DNA of 51,643 nt, from positions 1-51,643 of the forward strand of contig JAEUKN010000009.1 of NCBI GenBank assembly GCA_016794305.1. The letters are read 5' to 3'. Under the pieces are notes generated by a model. The model was not told where the DNA came from. It saw only the letters and a program-made list of their open reading frames with translations, and did not search any database. Every line of letters begins with the position of its first letter. The stretch's first letter is position 1. Positions 25,960 through 34,395 of this stretch are shown here, piece by piece. A program made the translations under genes and the position numbers. Source of the DNA: Alphaproteobacteria bacterium. GTDB lineage: Bacteria; Pseudomonadota; Alphaproteobacteria; Micavibrionales; Micavibrionaceae.

Positions 25960-26010
25960 ACTGTGTTTCTCCGAATTCACACTAATTTGAGTGGTGAGAG
26001 TTAATATCAT

Positions 26011-26281
26011 GATCTCGCCCCATCATAACGATAAATTGATAATAGAAAATTAACAAAATCAACGTAAGACGGAATAAAATGATCGTTTATTTGATCCGCG
26101 TTATGTTGCAAAAGTGAGCGATGCCGCATTATTTGGTTGCAACATTTGAATGCAACGCAACATTGAAGTTTTTTTATTTTGCGGGACATTTAGGCGCGGT
26201 TTTGATACTATCAATCTTATCACCTAAAGAAACTATGATAAAACCTATCCGTGATAAAATTTAAAATGACAGGAGACAAGA
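26011..26281. other. Intergenic region before the COQ9 gene
   Basis: An AT-rich gap holding a cluster of TTGCAAC/GCAAC motifs: TGTTGCAA near 26104 is inverted as TTGCAACA near 26133, followed by ATGCAACGCAACA. Its role is unknown. No small ORF is convincing, and rpsU, a frequent divergent neighbour of COQ9, is absent. Confidence 0.5.
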
Positions 26282-27094
26282 TTGAATACCACCCCCAAAA
26301 GCCCGCAGCATTTTTCACCCGACGTGCAGCATAACATGCAGCATAACGATCCATCACAAAAGTCATCGACCGCAAATTGGGATCGGGTCACCGGGCGCAG
26401 CGCCGAAAATTTATCGGCATTGGAAATAAAGGACAAGGTGATTGAGGTAATGTTGCCCAAAGTATCATCCCACGGGTGGCATTGGGGCGGGGCCGAGGCA
26501 GCCATGGTTGAACTGGGAATGGATGAAAAACTGGCCATTGCATATTTTCCCGGGGGGATTGTGGATGTGTTAAGTCATTTCTCTGACAAAATTGATCGCA
26601 CCATGTTGAAAAGTTTAGAGAAGATCCCCTATGACTCACTGCGCAGCAAGGACCGGATTCGCGCAGCAATTTTGAAACGCTATCAAATTCTTGAACCTTA
26701 CCGTGATGCAGTTCGTTTTTCGCTTTCATTCTGGACGATGCCCAATCATTTGGGTCAGGGCCAGCGTGTTTTATGGCGCACGGCGGACCGTATGTGGAAT
26801 TGGGCGGGGGATCGCGCCACTGATTGGTCGCGTTATTCTAAACGTGTCACTCTGGCATCTATTTTGCTGGCAACCACGATGGTGTGGATTACGGACCGTT
26901 CCGAAAACGCAATGGTGAGTGCAGCATTTTTGGATCGTAGGTTAGACAACACGGCAGATTTTGGTAAGGCCATGGGTGCCGCCAAATCGATCATTCCCAA
27001 TATTTTTCGTCAAACTTTGCGTGGGCAAGGTAATCGCGAGCAAAGCAGCCGTGAGCAGACCGAGCGTGGGCAGAGCAGCCAAAATCGCTTTTAA
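26282..27094 (+). CDS. COQ9 family protein
   Basis: COQ9 proteins bind lipids and support ubiquinone biosynthesis, in mitochondria by presenting intermediates to Coq7. The 270-residue protein has an N-terminal polar extension of about 45 residues and then the COQ9 fold: SHGWHWGGAEAAMVELGM, then AIAYFPGGIVDVLSHFSD, and DRMWNWAGDRATDWSRYSKR. It ends with a Gln/Arg/Ser-rich tail (repeats of QS and REQ). The start is TTG, supported by AGGAG 6-7 bp upstream; no ATG lies before the domain. It fits the ubiquinone-linked theme of ETF-QO nearby. Confidence 0.88.
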   Translation: MNTTPKSPQHFSPDVQHNMQHNDPSQKSSTANWDRVTGRSAENLSALEIKDKVIEVMLPKVSSHGWHWGGAEAAMVELGMDEKLAIAYFPGGIVDVLSHFSDKIDRTMLKSLEKIPYDSLRSKDRIRAAILKRYQILEPYRDAVRFSLSFWTMPNHLGQGQRVLWRTADRMWNWAGDRATDWSRYSKRVTLASILLATTMVWITDRSENAMVSAAFLDRRLDNTADFGKAMGAAKSIIPNIFRQTLRGQGNREQSSREQTERGQSSQNRF

Positions 27095-27111
27095 ACCGCC
27101 AAGCCGCGCAA

Positions 27112-27900
27112 AGAATTTCGATGGTTTTTTAGCCACGAATAAACACGAATTTTAAAAATTCAGTAGTCCCAGTAAACTTTATCCTTGGGCGTCATACTCT
27201 GGCGTCATCCCCGAACGTCATCCCCGACAAGGGAGACATGGCCGACCGCTGTTCGGGGATCCGGATAATGACGGCATCTTGGCCGCAAAAAGATGACGGA
27301 TCCCCGCCTGCGCGGGGATGACGGAATATCTATGGAATATCTGGGGATGAGAGAATATTTATGGGCATGGCTATAGCCTGGTCCATACCCCCCGCTTCAA
27401 CTTTCGTAACCCCGACTCCAGCTTCGTAACCCTGCCCACTCGTAACCCCGTGCTTGACACGGGGTCCTGCATTTAAAAAACCTCAGAGACGCAGGGGGCG
27501 CAGAGGATTTAGCAGCTTTTTAACCACTAATTTTCACGAATAAAAGTGAATAAACACGAATTTTAAAATGTCGCTTTGGAGTCTCAAAAAACCTATAAAA
27601 ATAGAACGCGTAGCGTTCAGGAAATAATTTTAAAACTTTCGCAACTCATTGAATTTTTAGAGATTTTCCTCTGTTTTTCTCTGCGTTTTCTGTTGTTAAA
27701 AATTAAAAAGTGAACACAACCAAAAAACTCTGCAGTTTTGGAAAGTAAGGCCCCGTGTCAAGCACGGGGTTGCGAGTGCGAGGTTACGGGTTGATTTATA
27801 GGTGGCAGTTTCAAGGCATTCACATTCACGATATCCCCTTGTATTCGTGAATATTTGTGTGTATTCGTGGCTAAATCAATCGACAGTTAAAAAGGCGTGA
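27112..27900. repeat. Nested intergenic inverted repeats
   Basis: A roughly 790-bp noncoding stretch built of repeats in mirror order. The outer pair is TTAGCCACGAATAAACACGA (about 27128) and its inverse ending near 27876. Next come GGGGATCC/GATGACGG units at about 27240-27325. A CCCCGTGCTTGACACGGGG block (27448-27466) is inverted at 27752-27770 with flanking CGTAACC/GGTTACG. The inner pair is CAGAGACGCAG (27484) and CTCTGCGTTTTCTG (about 27680). GAACGCGTAGCGTTC lies between. No gene is supported. Confidence 0.8.
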
Positions 27901-27904
27901 TCAT

Positions 27905-28831
27905 TTGTCATCGGAAAAAATACCCCTACTCAAATGCGGCACTGTGGCGGTGATTGGCGCGGCCAATGCCGGCAAATCAACCTTGGTCAACGGGTTGGTG
28001 GGCGAAAAAGTGTCGATCGTATCACCCAAGGTGCAAACCACGCGCAATCGTGTGATGGGCATTGCGATCCGGAAAAATGCCGATTACGCCGCCCAAATTA
28101 TCCTGGTCGATACGCCGGGAATTTTTGCGCCCAAATCACGGCTCGATACCGCCATGGTGGGGGCCGCGTGGGCGGGGGCGGAGGAAAGCGACATGATCGC
28201 CTATCTCTTCGATGCCAAGAAAAAAGGACCGAATGACGGGGATTTAAAGGCGATTGAGCGGCTCGCGTCCCTTGTCAAAAACCGCCCTGTTTTTCTGATC
28301 CTCAATAAAATTGATCAGATTCAGAAACCGAAATTATTGGCACTCACCGTGCGGCTCAATGAACTTTGTCCGTTCACCGCCACCTATATGATTTCGGCGT
28401 TGAACGGCGATGGGGTGGAGGATGTCGCCAAAGGATTGATCAGACATATTCCCGAAGGTGATTGGATTTATGACGAAGATCAAACCACCGATATGCCGAT
28501 GAGGTTACTGGCCGCCGAGATCACGCGGGAGCAAATTTTTCGCCAGCTTCATGACGAAGTCCCCTATGAAATCACTGTTGAAACCGAAAAATGGGAAGAT
28601 TTCGGCAATGGTGATATCCGCATCAGCCAGATTATCCACGTCACCCGCGACCATTTAAAATCCATTATCTTGGGCAAAGGCGGCACACGGTTGCAACAAA
28701 TCGGCGCCCGCGCACGCGCAGAGTTAGAGGAAATGACCGGCACCAAGGTTCACCTGAAACTCTTTGTGCGGGTCAGTGAAAAATGGAAAGACGATCCCGA
28801 TTATTACGCGCAATGGGGGTTGGAGATTTAG
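27905..28831 (+). CDS. era: GTPase Era
   Basis: Era is an essential GTPase that binds 16S rRNA and helps mature the 30S subunit. The 308-residue protein has G1 (GAANAGKST), switch segment PKVQTTRNR, G3 (DTPGIF) and G4 (NKIDQ), then a C-terminal KH domain around IILGKGGTRLQQIGARAR. All are intact. The start is TTG at 27905; no in-frame ATG precedes the first motif and the ribosome site is weak. Unlike in many alphaproteobacteria, rnc and recO are not adjacent here. It lies between repeat clusters on both sides. Confidence 0.95.
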   Translation: MSSEKIPLLKCGTVAVIGAANAGKSTLVNGLVGEKVSIVSPKVQTTRNRVMGIAIRKNADYAAQIILVDTPGIFAPKSRLDTAMVGAAWAGAEESDMIAYLFDAKKKGPNDGDLKAIERLASLVKNRPVFLILNKIDQIQKPKLLALTVRLNELCPFTATYMISALNGDGVEDVAKGLIRHIPEGDWIYDEDQTTDMPMRLLAAEITREQIFRQLHDEVPYEITVETEKWEDFGNGDIRISQIIHVTRDHLKSIILGKGGTRLQQIGARARAELEEMTGTKVHLKLFVRVSEKWKDDPDYYAQWGLEI

Positions 28832-28935
28832 AACATTTCGCGATCAAGCGGAAGGTTTCTAATTGCAACAAAATGCGATAAAACAAATGCTTAGGGGATT
28901 TTTTGATTCTAAGTAACCAAAAAATCGTTTGCTCG
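28828..28935. repeat. Double-hairpin intergenic repeat, copy D (diverged, inverted)
   Basis: A degraded copy of the 3866-3970 family, inverted. GCATTTTGTTGCAATTA and the GGTTACTTAGAATC loop are recognisable, but several stem pairs are lost. It begins within the last codon of era and ends about 165 bp before glmU. Confidence 0.75.
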
Positions 28936-29100
28936 GCCATTCATCAGTATCCCAAGTATAGATTGAGGAGGGCCTAAAAATATTGCAACCTGATGCAACA
29001 TTTGGTGAATGGATTTATGATTTTTCTGTGGCAAAATGACTGAGATTGCCCTAAGACTTTCTTCTTATTCTCTTCTAAAATAGTTTTTTGAGCAGGTATC

Positions 29101-30483
29101 ATGAACGGATCTGAACTTCCCCATTCTTCGCCGCTGGCCGTGGTGATTCTGGCCGCAGGTAAGGGCACGCGCATGCGCTCTAACCTGCCCAAATTGCTGC
29201 ATCAAATTGCGGATTTGCCGATGGTATCGCATGTCGTGCGTACGGTTATTCGGCTCAACCCCGACTATATTATCCCGGTCATCGCGCCGCAAATGGAGGA
29301 TGTGAGAGCGGTCGCGCAAAAAGAATTGGATGGTTTTACAGGCCAAAGTTTTTTTGCCGTTCAAACCGAGCAGTTGGGAACCGGGCATGCGGTCAAATGC
29401 GCGGTGGAGGAGTTAGAGCGGACCTATCCTGAATTTTGCGGCAATGTGTTGGTGCTCTGCGGTGATGTGCCGCTGGTGGGGGCGGGGTGCCTTAAGGATT
29501 TCTTGGCGGATTTTAACGCGCATCCGCGCTTTGGTGCGAGTTTTATGGCGATGGTACCGCCCGATCCTACGGGGTTTGGCCGCATCTTTCAAAATGCAGA
29601 CGGCACCTTGAAAGATATTATCGAAGAAAAAGACGCAAATCCGGAGCAAAAATTGGTGCGCTTGGTGAATAGCGGTATCGGAGCGTTTCGCAGCAAAAAC
29701 TTCCTCAAATATCTGGGCCAATTGGGCAAAAATAACCGTCAGGGTGAATATTATTTGGTCGATATTCCGAAAATTTTAAACTCGGAAAAGATTGACACGG
29801 GCGTGTTTCGCGGACCCTATCGTGAATTGCGCGGCGTGAATTCCCGCACGCAATTGGCGGAATTGGAACAATATTGGCAAGAGATGAAACGGTTGGAGAT
29901 GATGGAGAGTGGCGTGACACTCCAAGATCCCGCCACGGTATATTTTTCGCATGATACACAGATTGGCCAAGATTGCGTGATCGGCCCGCATGTGATCTTT
30001 GGCCCCCAAGTTAGGATTGAAGCCAATGTGGAGATCAAGCCATTCAGCCATATTGAAGGGGCCACCATTCAAAGCGGGGCGAGCATTGGCCCCTTTGCCC
30101 GCATCCGCCCGCACAGCCATATTGACGAAGGTGCCAAAATCGGCAATTTTGTGGAGGTTAAAAACAGCCATATCAAACGCGGAGCCAAGGCCAATCACCT
30201 GGGGTATATCGGCGATGCGGCATTGGGCGAACAGGCCAATTTCGGATGCGGTGCAATTACGGTGAATTATGACGGGCAACATAAGTCAAAAACCTTGATT
30301 GGCGATTATGTGATGGTCGGATCAAACGCCACATTGATTGCGCCGGTGGAAATCGGCGACGGGGCCTATATCGCCGCGGGCAGCACGGTGACGCAAAATG
30401 TTGAAGCGGATGCGTTGGTGGTTGGACGCAGTAAGCAAATCAGCCTTGCGGGAAAAGCCAAAGGACGATTAAAAAGATCGTAA
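29101..30483 (+). CDS. glmU: Bifunctional UDP-GlcNAc synthesis enzyme GlmU
   Basis: GlmU acetylates glucosamine-1-phosphate and then transfers UMP to make UDP-GlcNAc, for peptidoglycan and lipopolysaccharide. The 460-residue protein has the uridylyltransferase motif LAAGKGTRMRSNLPKLLHQI at the N-terminus and QLGTGHAVKCA. A C-terminal left-handed beta-helix carries hexapeptide repeats (IGPFARIRPHSHIDEGAKIG), and the acetyl-CoA site is at GCGAITVNYDG. It is 49 bp upstream of glmS, which supplies its substrate two steps earlier. Confidence 0.97.
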   Translation: MNGSELPHSSPLAVVILAAGKGTRMRSNLPKLLHQIADLPMVSHVVRTVIRLNPDYIIPVIAPQMEDVRAVAQKELDGFTGQSFFAVQTEQLGTGHAVKCAVEELERTYPEFCGNVLVLCGDVPLVGAGCLKDFLADFNAHPRFGASFMAMVPPDPTGFGRIFQNADGTLKDIIEEKDANPEQKLVRLVNSGIGAFRSKNFLKYLGQLGKNNRQGEYYLVDIPKILNSEKIDTGVFRGPYRELRGVNSRTQLAELEQYWQEMKRLEMMESGVTLQDPATVYFSHDTQIGQDCVIGPHVIFGPQVRIEANVEIKPFSHIEGATIQSGASIGPFARIRPHSHIDEGAKIGNFVEVKNSHIKRGAKANHLGYIGDAALGEQANFGCGAITVNYDGQHKSKTLIGDYVMVGSNATLIAPVEIGDGAYIAAGSTVTQNVEADALVVGRSKQISLAGKAKGRLKRS

Positions 30484-30532
30484 TTCAGATCAAAAAATCT
30501 TATCACATATTCAAAAATGGGAGTTTAAATTT

Positions 30533-32359
30533 ATGTGCGGTATTATCGGGATTGTTTCAAATAAAAATATTGTCCCCGAATTGGTGGAGGGTCTGCGCAG
30601 ACTGGAATATCGCGGTTATGATTCGGCCGGTGTTGCCACGCTTCAGGGGGAGCATTTGGTGCGCGCGCGCGCCGAAGGCAAGCTGGATAATTTGGCGCAA
30701 CGCTTAAAATCCCATCCGCTCAATGGGTCCATCGGCATTGGTCACACACGTTGGGCCACACACGGAAAACCCACAGAACGCAACGCCCACCCGCATATGA
30801 CAGAGCGTGTCGCGGTTGTGCATAACGGGATTATTGAGAATTATCAAGAACTCAAGGCCGAGCTGCAAGAACAAGGCGTCACATTTGAAACCGACACCGA
30901 TACCGAAGTCATCGCGCATTTGGTGGATTATTATCTGCAGCAGGGTGAGAGCCCCGAACAGGCGGCGCATAAATGTTTCAACCGGCTGCGCGGGACATTT
31001 GCGATTGTCCTGATGTTTCGCGGGCTGGAAAATTGTTTGATCGGCGCGCGGCAGGGGACTCCGCTGGCGGTGGGTTACGGGGACGGGGAAATGCTCATTG
31101 CCTCCGACTCCTACGCCCTCTCTCCCTTTACCAAAAAAATCAGCTTTCTGGAGGATGGCGACCGTTTGGTCATGACCAATGATAATATCAAAATCACCGA
31201 TGCGAAATTGAAAGCCGTGGATCGTCCGGTGCGGCTCACCGCGCAATCGGGCCAAACGGCGGGGAAGGGCGATTATCCGCATTTTATGCTCAAGGAAATT
31301 TACGAACAACCGGTGGTGATGACCGAAACGCTCAACACGCTGATCAATCCCACCACCAATCGGCTTTCGTTGCATAACGAAGTGTTGGAGGCTCTCTTAC
31401 GCGCGCCGCGCCTGACGTTGGTGGCGTGCGGCACGGCCTATTACGCCTGTATGGTGGCCAAATATTGGTTTGAAACCATTGCCAAAATTCCGTGTGAAGT
31501 CGATGTCGCGTCCGAATTCCGTTATCGCGAAGCGCCGCTTCCCTCAAACGGTATGGCAATTTTTGTGTCGCAATCGGGTGAGACTTTGGACACTCTGGAG
31601 GCCCTCAGATATTGCAAGCGCGAGCGGCAAATGTGCCTGTCGATTGTGAATACCATTGAAAGCACGATTGAACGCGAATCGCATTTGTGCCTTCATACCA
31701 TGGCGGGGCCGGAGATTGGCGTGGCGTCTACCAAAGCCTTCACAACTCAACTCACCACCCTCGCGGCAATGGCGGTGGCGGCGGCATCGGCCAAGGGCGT
31801 GATCACCGAAGCCAAAGAGGCCGAATATACCTATGAACTGCGCACGATGCCCAAAATTGCCGCCAGTATCTTCAGCCGTAATGAACAAATTATCCGCATT
31901 GCCAATGACATTCAATCCTTCACTCATGTTCTCTATTTGGGGCGTGGCGGGTTGTATCCGCTGGCGTTGGAGGGAGCGTTGAAGCTCAAGGAAATTTCCT
32001 ATATCCATGCCGAAGCCTATGCCGCGGGGGAAATGAAACACGGCCCCATTGCCTTGATTGATGATCGGCTTCCGGTGGTGTTTCTGGCACCGAGCGATCA
32101 TATGCTGGAAAAAAATATCTCTAATATTCAGGAAACCATAGCCCGCGGTGGGAAAATCCTTTTGATTACCGATGAAAACGGCGCGCAAAAAATCGGGTCT
32201 GAGTGTGCGTGGGTGATTACTCTGCCGGAAATGCATAGTTTGATCACACCGATTTTATATGCGCTCCCGGTGCAATTGCTGGCCTATCACGCAGCCGTGG
32301 CCAAGGGAACCGATGTGGACCAACCGAGAAACCTTGCAAAATCAGTCACAGTTGAGTAA
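30533..32359 (+). CDS. glmS: Glutamine--fructose-6-phosphate aminotransferase GlmS
   Basis: GlmS makes glucosamine-6-phosphate from fructose-6-phosphate and glutamine. At 608 residues it has the expected length. The N-terminal nucleophile Cys is in MCGIIGIVSN, with the glutaminase motifs GYDSAGVAT and GHTRWATHGKPTERNAHPH. Two SIS sugar-binding domains follow (VACGTAYYACMVAKYWFE, FVSQSGETLDTLEAL, LGRGGLYPLALEGALKLKEI), and the C-terminus ends in DVDQPRNLAKSVTVE. GGGAG before the ATG supports the start. No glmS ribozyme-like element was recognised in the 49-bp gap. Confidence 0.98.
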   Translation: MCGIIGIVSNKNIVPELVEGLRRLEYRGYDSAGVATLQGEHLVRARAEGKLDNLAQRLKSHPLNGSIGIGHTRWATHGKPTERNAHPHMTERVAVVHNGIIENYQELKAELQEQGVTFETDTDTEVIAHLVDYYLQQGESPEQAAHKCFNRLRGTFAIVLMFRGLENCLIGARQGTPLAVGYGDGEMLIASDSYALSPFTKKISFLEDGDRLVMTNDNIKITDAKLKAVDRPVRLTAQSGQTAGKGDYPHFMLKEIYEQPVVMTETLNTLINPTTNRLSLHNEVLEALLRAPRLTLVACGTAYYACMVAKYWFETIAKIPCEVDVASEFRYREAPLPSNGMAIFVSQSGETLDTLEALRYCKRERQMCLSIVNTIESTIERESHLCLHTMAGPEIGVASTKAFTTQLTTLAAMAVAAASAKGVITEAKEAEYTYELRTMPKIAASIFSRNEQIIRIANDIQSFTHVLYLGRGGLYPLALEGALKLKEISYIHAEAYAAGEMKHGPIALIDDRLPVVFLAPSDHMLEKNISNIQETIARGGKILLITDENGAQKIGSECAWVITLPEMHSLITPILYALPVQLLAYHAAVAKGTDVDQPRNLAKSVTVE

Positions 32360-32362
32360 TTT

Positions 32363-33088
32363 GTGCGGATGCAAACTTCTACATTTCCGCATTATGATTC
32401 GCCAGTTTCGCTATCCCGCATATGGTGGTTGTGGATTCCGTTTGCGTTCATTGCGGGCCAGATCATCTTTGAAGTATTGGCTAGTGAAACTTGGAAGGAA
32501 ATCATCCTCCAAGAAGGCGGCATTCATGAATCGTTTCAGGCGATGATAGCCTTGATCGGTTGTGTGATCGGCGTGCGGTTGTTGATTTGTGTGCGATCAC
32601 CCTGGCTCAAACTCTGGTATTTTATCGCGGCGTTGGGCTGTTTTTATATCGCGGGGGAGGAGATCAGTTGGGGCCAGTGGATTTTTCATTGGACAACACC
32701 GACCGAATGGGCGCGGCTCAATGATCAGGATGAAACCAACCTGCACAATATGTCCACTTGGTTGGATCAAAAGCCTCAGGCCCTGCTGCAAATCGGTGTT
32801 TTGGTCGGCGGCATCATCATTCCCCTGATCAAACACTTTGCCCCGCACAAATTGCCGCAAAGATTTGCACCCATTTACGGGGATATGATTTTATTACCAA
32901 CCGCTTTGATTGCTCTAGCGCTTAAGATCATTGACACTCTGGCCGATATGAAATTGGGAATTTCCATTTTTCATTTTTTCTGGAGAATTAGCGAAGTGCT
33001 GGAGCTGTTTATCTATTACTTTGTTACGCTCTATCTGGGCGGCCAATGGGCCAAGACGCGCGGGAGCACAAGCCCGTGCAACGGGTAG
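32363..33088 (+). CDS. Multi-pass membrane protein, unknown function
   Basis: A 241-residue protein with roughly six hydrophobic segments (for example WWLWIPFAFIAGQIIFEVLA, IALIGCVIGVRLLICV and LWYFIAALGCFYIA). A conserved-looking polar motif in the middle reads IAGEEISWGQWIFHWTTP...NDQDETNLHN. This AGEEISWGQ/NLHN pattern recurs in uncharacterised membrane proteins of diverse bacteria (recollection, unverified) and may form an active or binding site. It starts with GTG at 32363, or ATG at 32369, only 3-9 bp after glmS, so it is likely translated with glmS. No function is assigned. Confidence 0.7.
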   Translation: MRMQTSTFPHYDSPVSLSRIWWLWIPFAFIAGQIIFEVLASETWKEIILQEGGIHESFQAMIALIGCVIGVRLLICVRSPWLKLWYFIAALGCFYIAGEEISWGQWIFHWTTPTEWARLNDQDETNLHNMSTWLDQKPQALLQIGVLVGGIIIPLIKHFAPHKLPQRFAPIYGDMILLPTALIALALKIIDTLADMKLGISIFHFFWRISEVLELFIYYFVTLYLGGQWAKTRGSTSPCNG

Positions 33089-33119
33089 CAGGTTTCAAAA
33101 CAATCATAGTCTCGTCCTA

Positions 33120-33497
33120 AGAACCTGTTCATGATCTCTCTGCTTTCTCTCTCTGCTTTCTCTCTGTGCTTTCGCTAAGGCCCTCTAATTTTCAATCCGA
33201 TTTATTACGAAGATGCTCTCGCCCGCATGAGTGTTTAAACCGCAGAGACACAGAGAACACAGAGAGTTTTTCCCAAGTGATGTTTTTTTGCTACTCCCGG
33301 CAAAAAGAAGCAAAAAATGAACGCGCAGCGTTCGAAAATCATACAATCAAAAATACCGCAACCAATTGAATTTAAACAATATTTACTCTTCTTATCTCTG
33401 CGTGCTCTGCGTCTCTGCGGTTTTAAAATCTGATTTCTCACTCATCATAAAATATATTCGTGAGGACTCAAAGCCAAAAAGATTATGAACAGGTTCT
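33120..33497. repeat. Family X palindrome ends enclosing another repeat
   Basis: Left end AGAACCTGTTCATGATCTC (33120) and right end ATTATGAACAGGTTCT (to 33497) match family X, but the interior is replaced by about 330 bp. That includes a second inverted pair, CCGCAGAGACACAGAGAACA (33240) and CTCTGCGTCTCTGCGG (to about 33420). GAACGCGCAGCGTTC lies between, as in the unit at 27480-27700. The whole 33089-33511 gap has no gene. Confidence 0.75.
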
Positions 33498-33511
33498 AAA
33501 GGGGGACTCGT

Positions 33512-34339
33512 TCAAATTTTGGCGATGAAATGCGGGTTAAGGTAGTTTGCTTTGGCGTAGGTTAGGGATGGTCCGTCAAAGGTTTTGATGTCTCCCCCCA
33601 CGGCTTGAAGGATGGCATGACCCGCCGCCGTGTCCCATTCCATGGTCGGGCCGAAACGCGGGTAAAGATGCGCGCGCCCTTCCGCCAACACCCCGAATTT
33701 GAGCGCAGACCCAACCCGCAACCACGTGGCGTTTGGATAATGTTGTGCCTGCCAAAGTTTCAAATGCGGGTTTTCTAATGTTTGCGGGCCCAGAATGACG
33801 GGCGCGTCAGGGATGGGGGTTTTCGCGAGTGTGGGCAGTTCCGTCCAATTTCCCGCCTGCCGCTTTTTGGCCGCAGTTTTGATTGAGGCCGTATAGGCCA
33901 AATCGGAGACCAAATTGGAGGCCGTATTTGGCGGATTGGCGGATAATTGCCCCGGCCCCGTGATCACGCCCAACACGGGTTTACGGTCAAAAATCAGGGC
34001 AATATTGACGCTAAACTCCCCATTACGTTTTAAAAATTCCCGCGTGCCGTCCAGCGGATCAACCAGCCAGAAATTTTCAAACCCTTCGGGTTTTTCGGGT
34101 GATTCTTCGGATATCACCGGAATATGGGGCGTGAGTTTCTGGAGTGCCGGGACAATCACCCTATGCGCCGCGTAATCGGCTTCCGTCACCGGGCTGTGAT
34201 CATTTTTGCGCGTGACATCAATCACTTGCTGCGCATAAATGTGCATGATGGCGCGGCCGGCTTCATCGGCAATCCCAAGGGCTTCGCTGATCAGATGCTC
34301 ATAATCACTGGTGGTAAAATGATGCGGGTTGGACAACAT
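33512..34339 (-). CDS. cysQ: 3'(2'),5'-bisphosphate nucleotidase CysQ
   Basis: This Mg-dependent, lithium-sensitive-type phosphatase removes the 3'-phosphate from PAP in sulfate assimilation; the fold is shared with inositol monophosphatase. The 275-residue protein shows the metal-site motifs SEESPE and WLVDPLDGTREFLKRNGEF, which favour the CysQ group. The C-terminal metal Asp is in TMEWDTAAGHAILQAVGG. The ribosome site before the ATG is weak. It lies 56 bp downstream of hslU on the same strand and could share its transcript. Confidence 0.92.
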   Translation of the reverse strand: MLSNPHHFTTSDYEHLISEALGIADEAGRAIMHIYAQQVIDVTRKNDHSPVTEADYAAHRVIVPALQKLTPHIPVISEESPEKPEGFENFWLVDPLDGTREFLKRNGEFSVNIALIFDRKPVLGVITGPGQLSANPPNTASNLVSDLAYTASIKTAAKKRQAGNWTELPTLAKTPIPDAPVILGPQTLENPHLKLWQAQHYPNATWLRVGSALKFGVLAEGRAHLYPRFGPTMEWDTAAGHAILQAVGGDIKTFDGPSLTYAKANYLNPHFIAKI

Positions 34340-34395
34340 AGGGGGGTGATCAACAGAATATGCAGCGTAAAAAGGGGTTGAAATCGCCCCTTATC

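Noticed and set aside
26007..26189. Small minus-strand frame next to COQ9, tested as rpsU
   Set aside because: The translation does not resemble ribosomal protein S21.
27128..27876. Possible CRISPR array because CCACGAAT-like units recur
   Set aside because: Spacing is irregular, units are inverted as well as direct, and there are no cas genes; these are dispersed intergenic repeats.
30484..30532. glmS ribozyme or riboswitch before glmS
   Set aside because: The gap is only 49 bp and has no recognisable conserved core.
30704..31375. 223-codon minus-strand frame opposite glmS
   Set aside because: Shadow frame of a certain gene; composition and context give no support.
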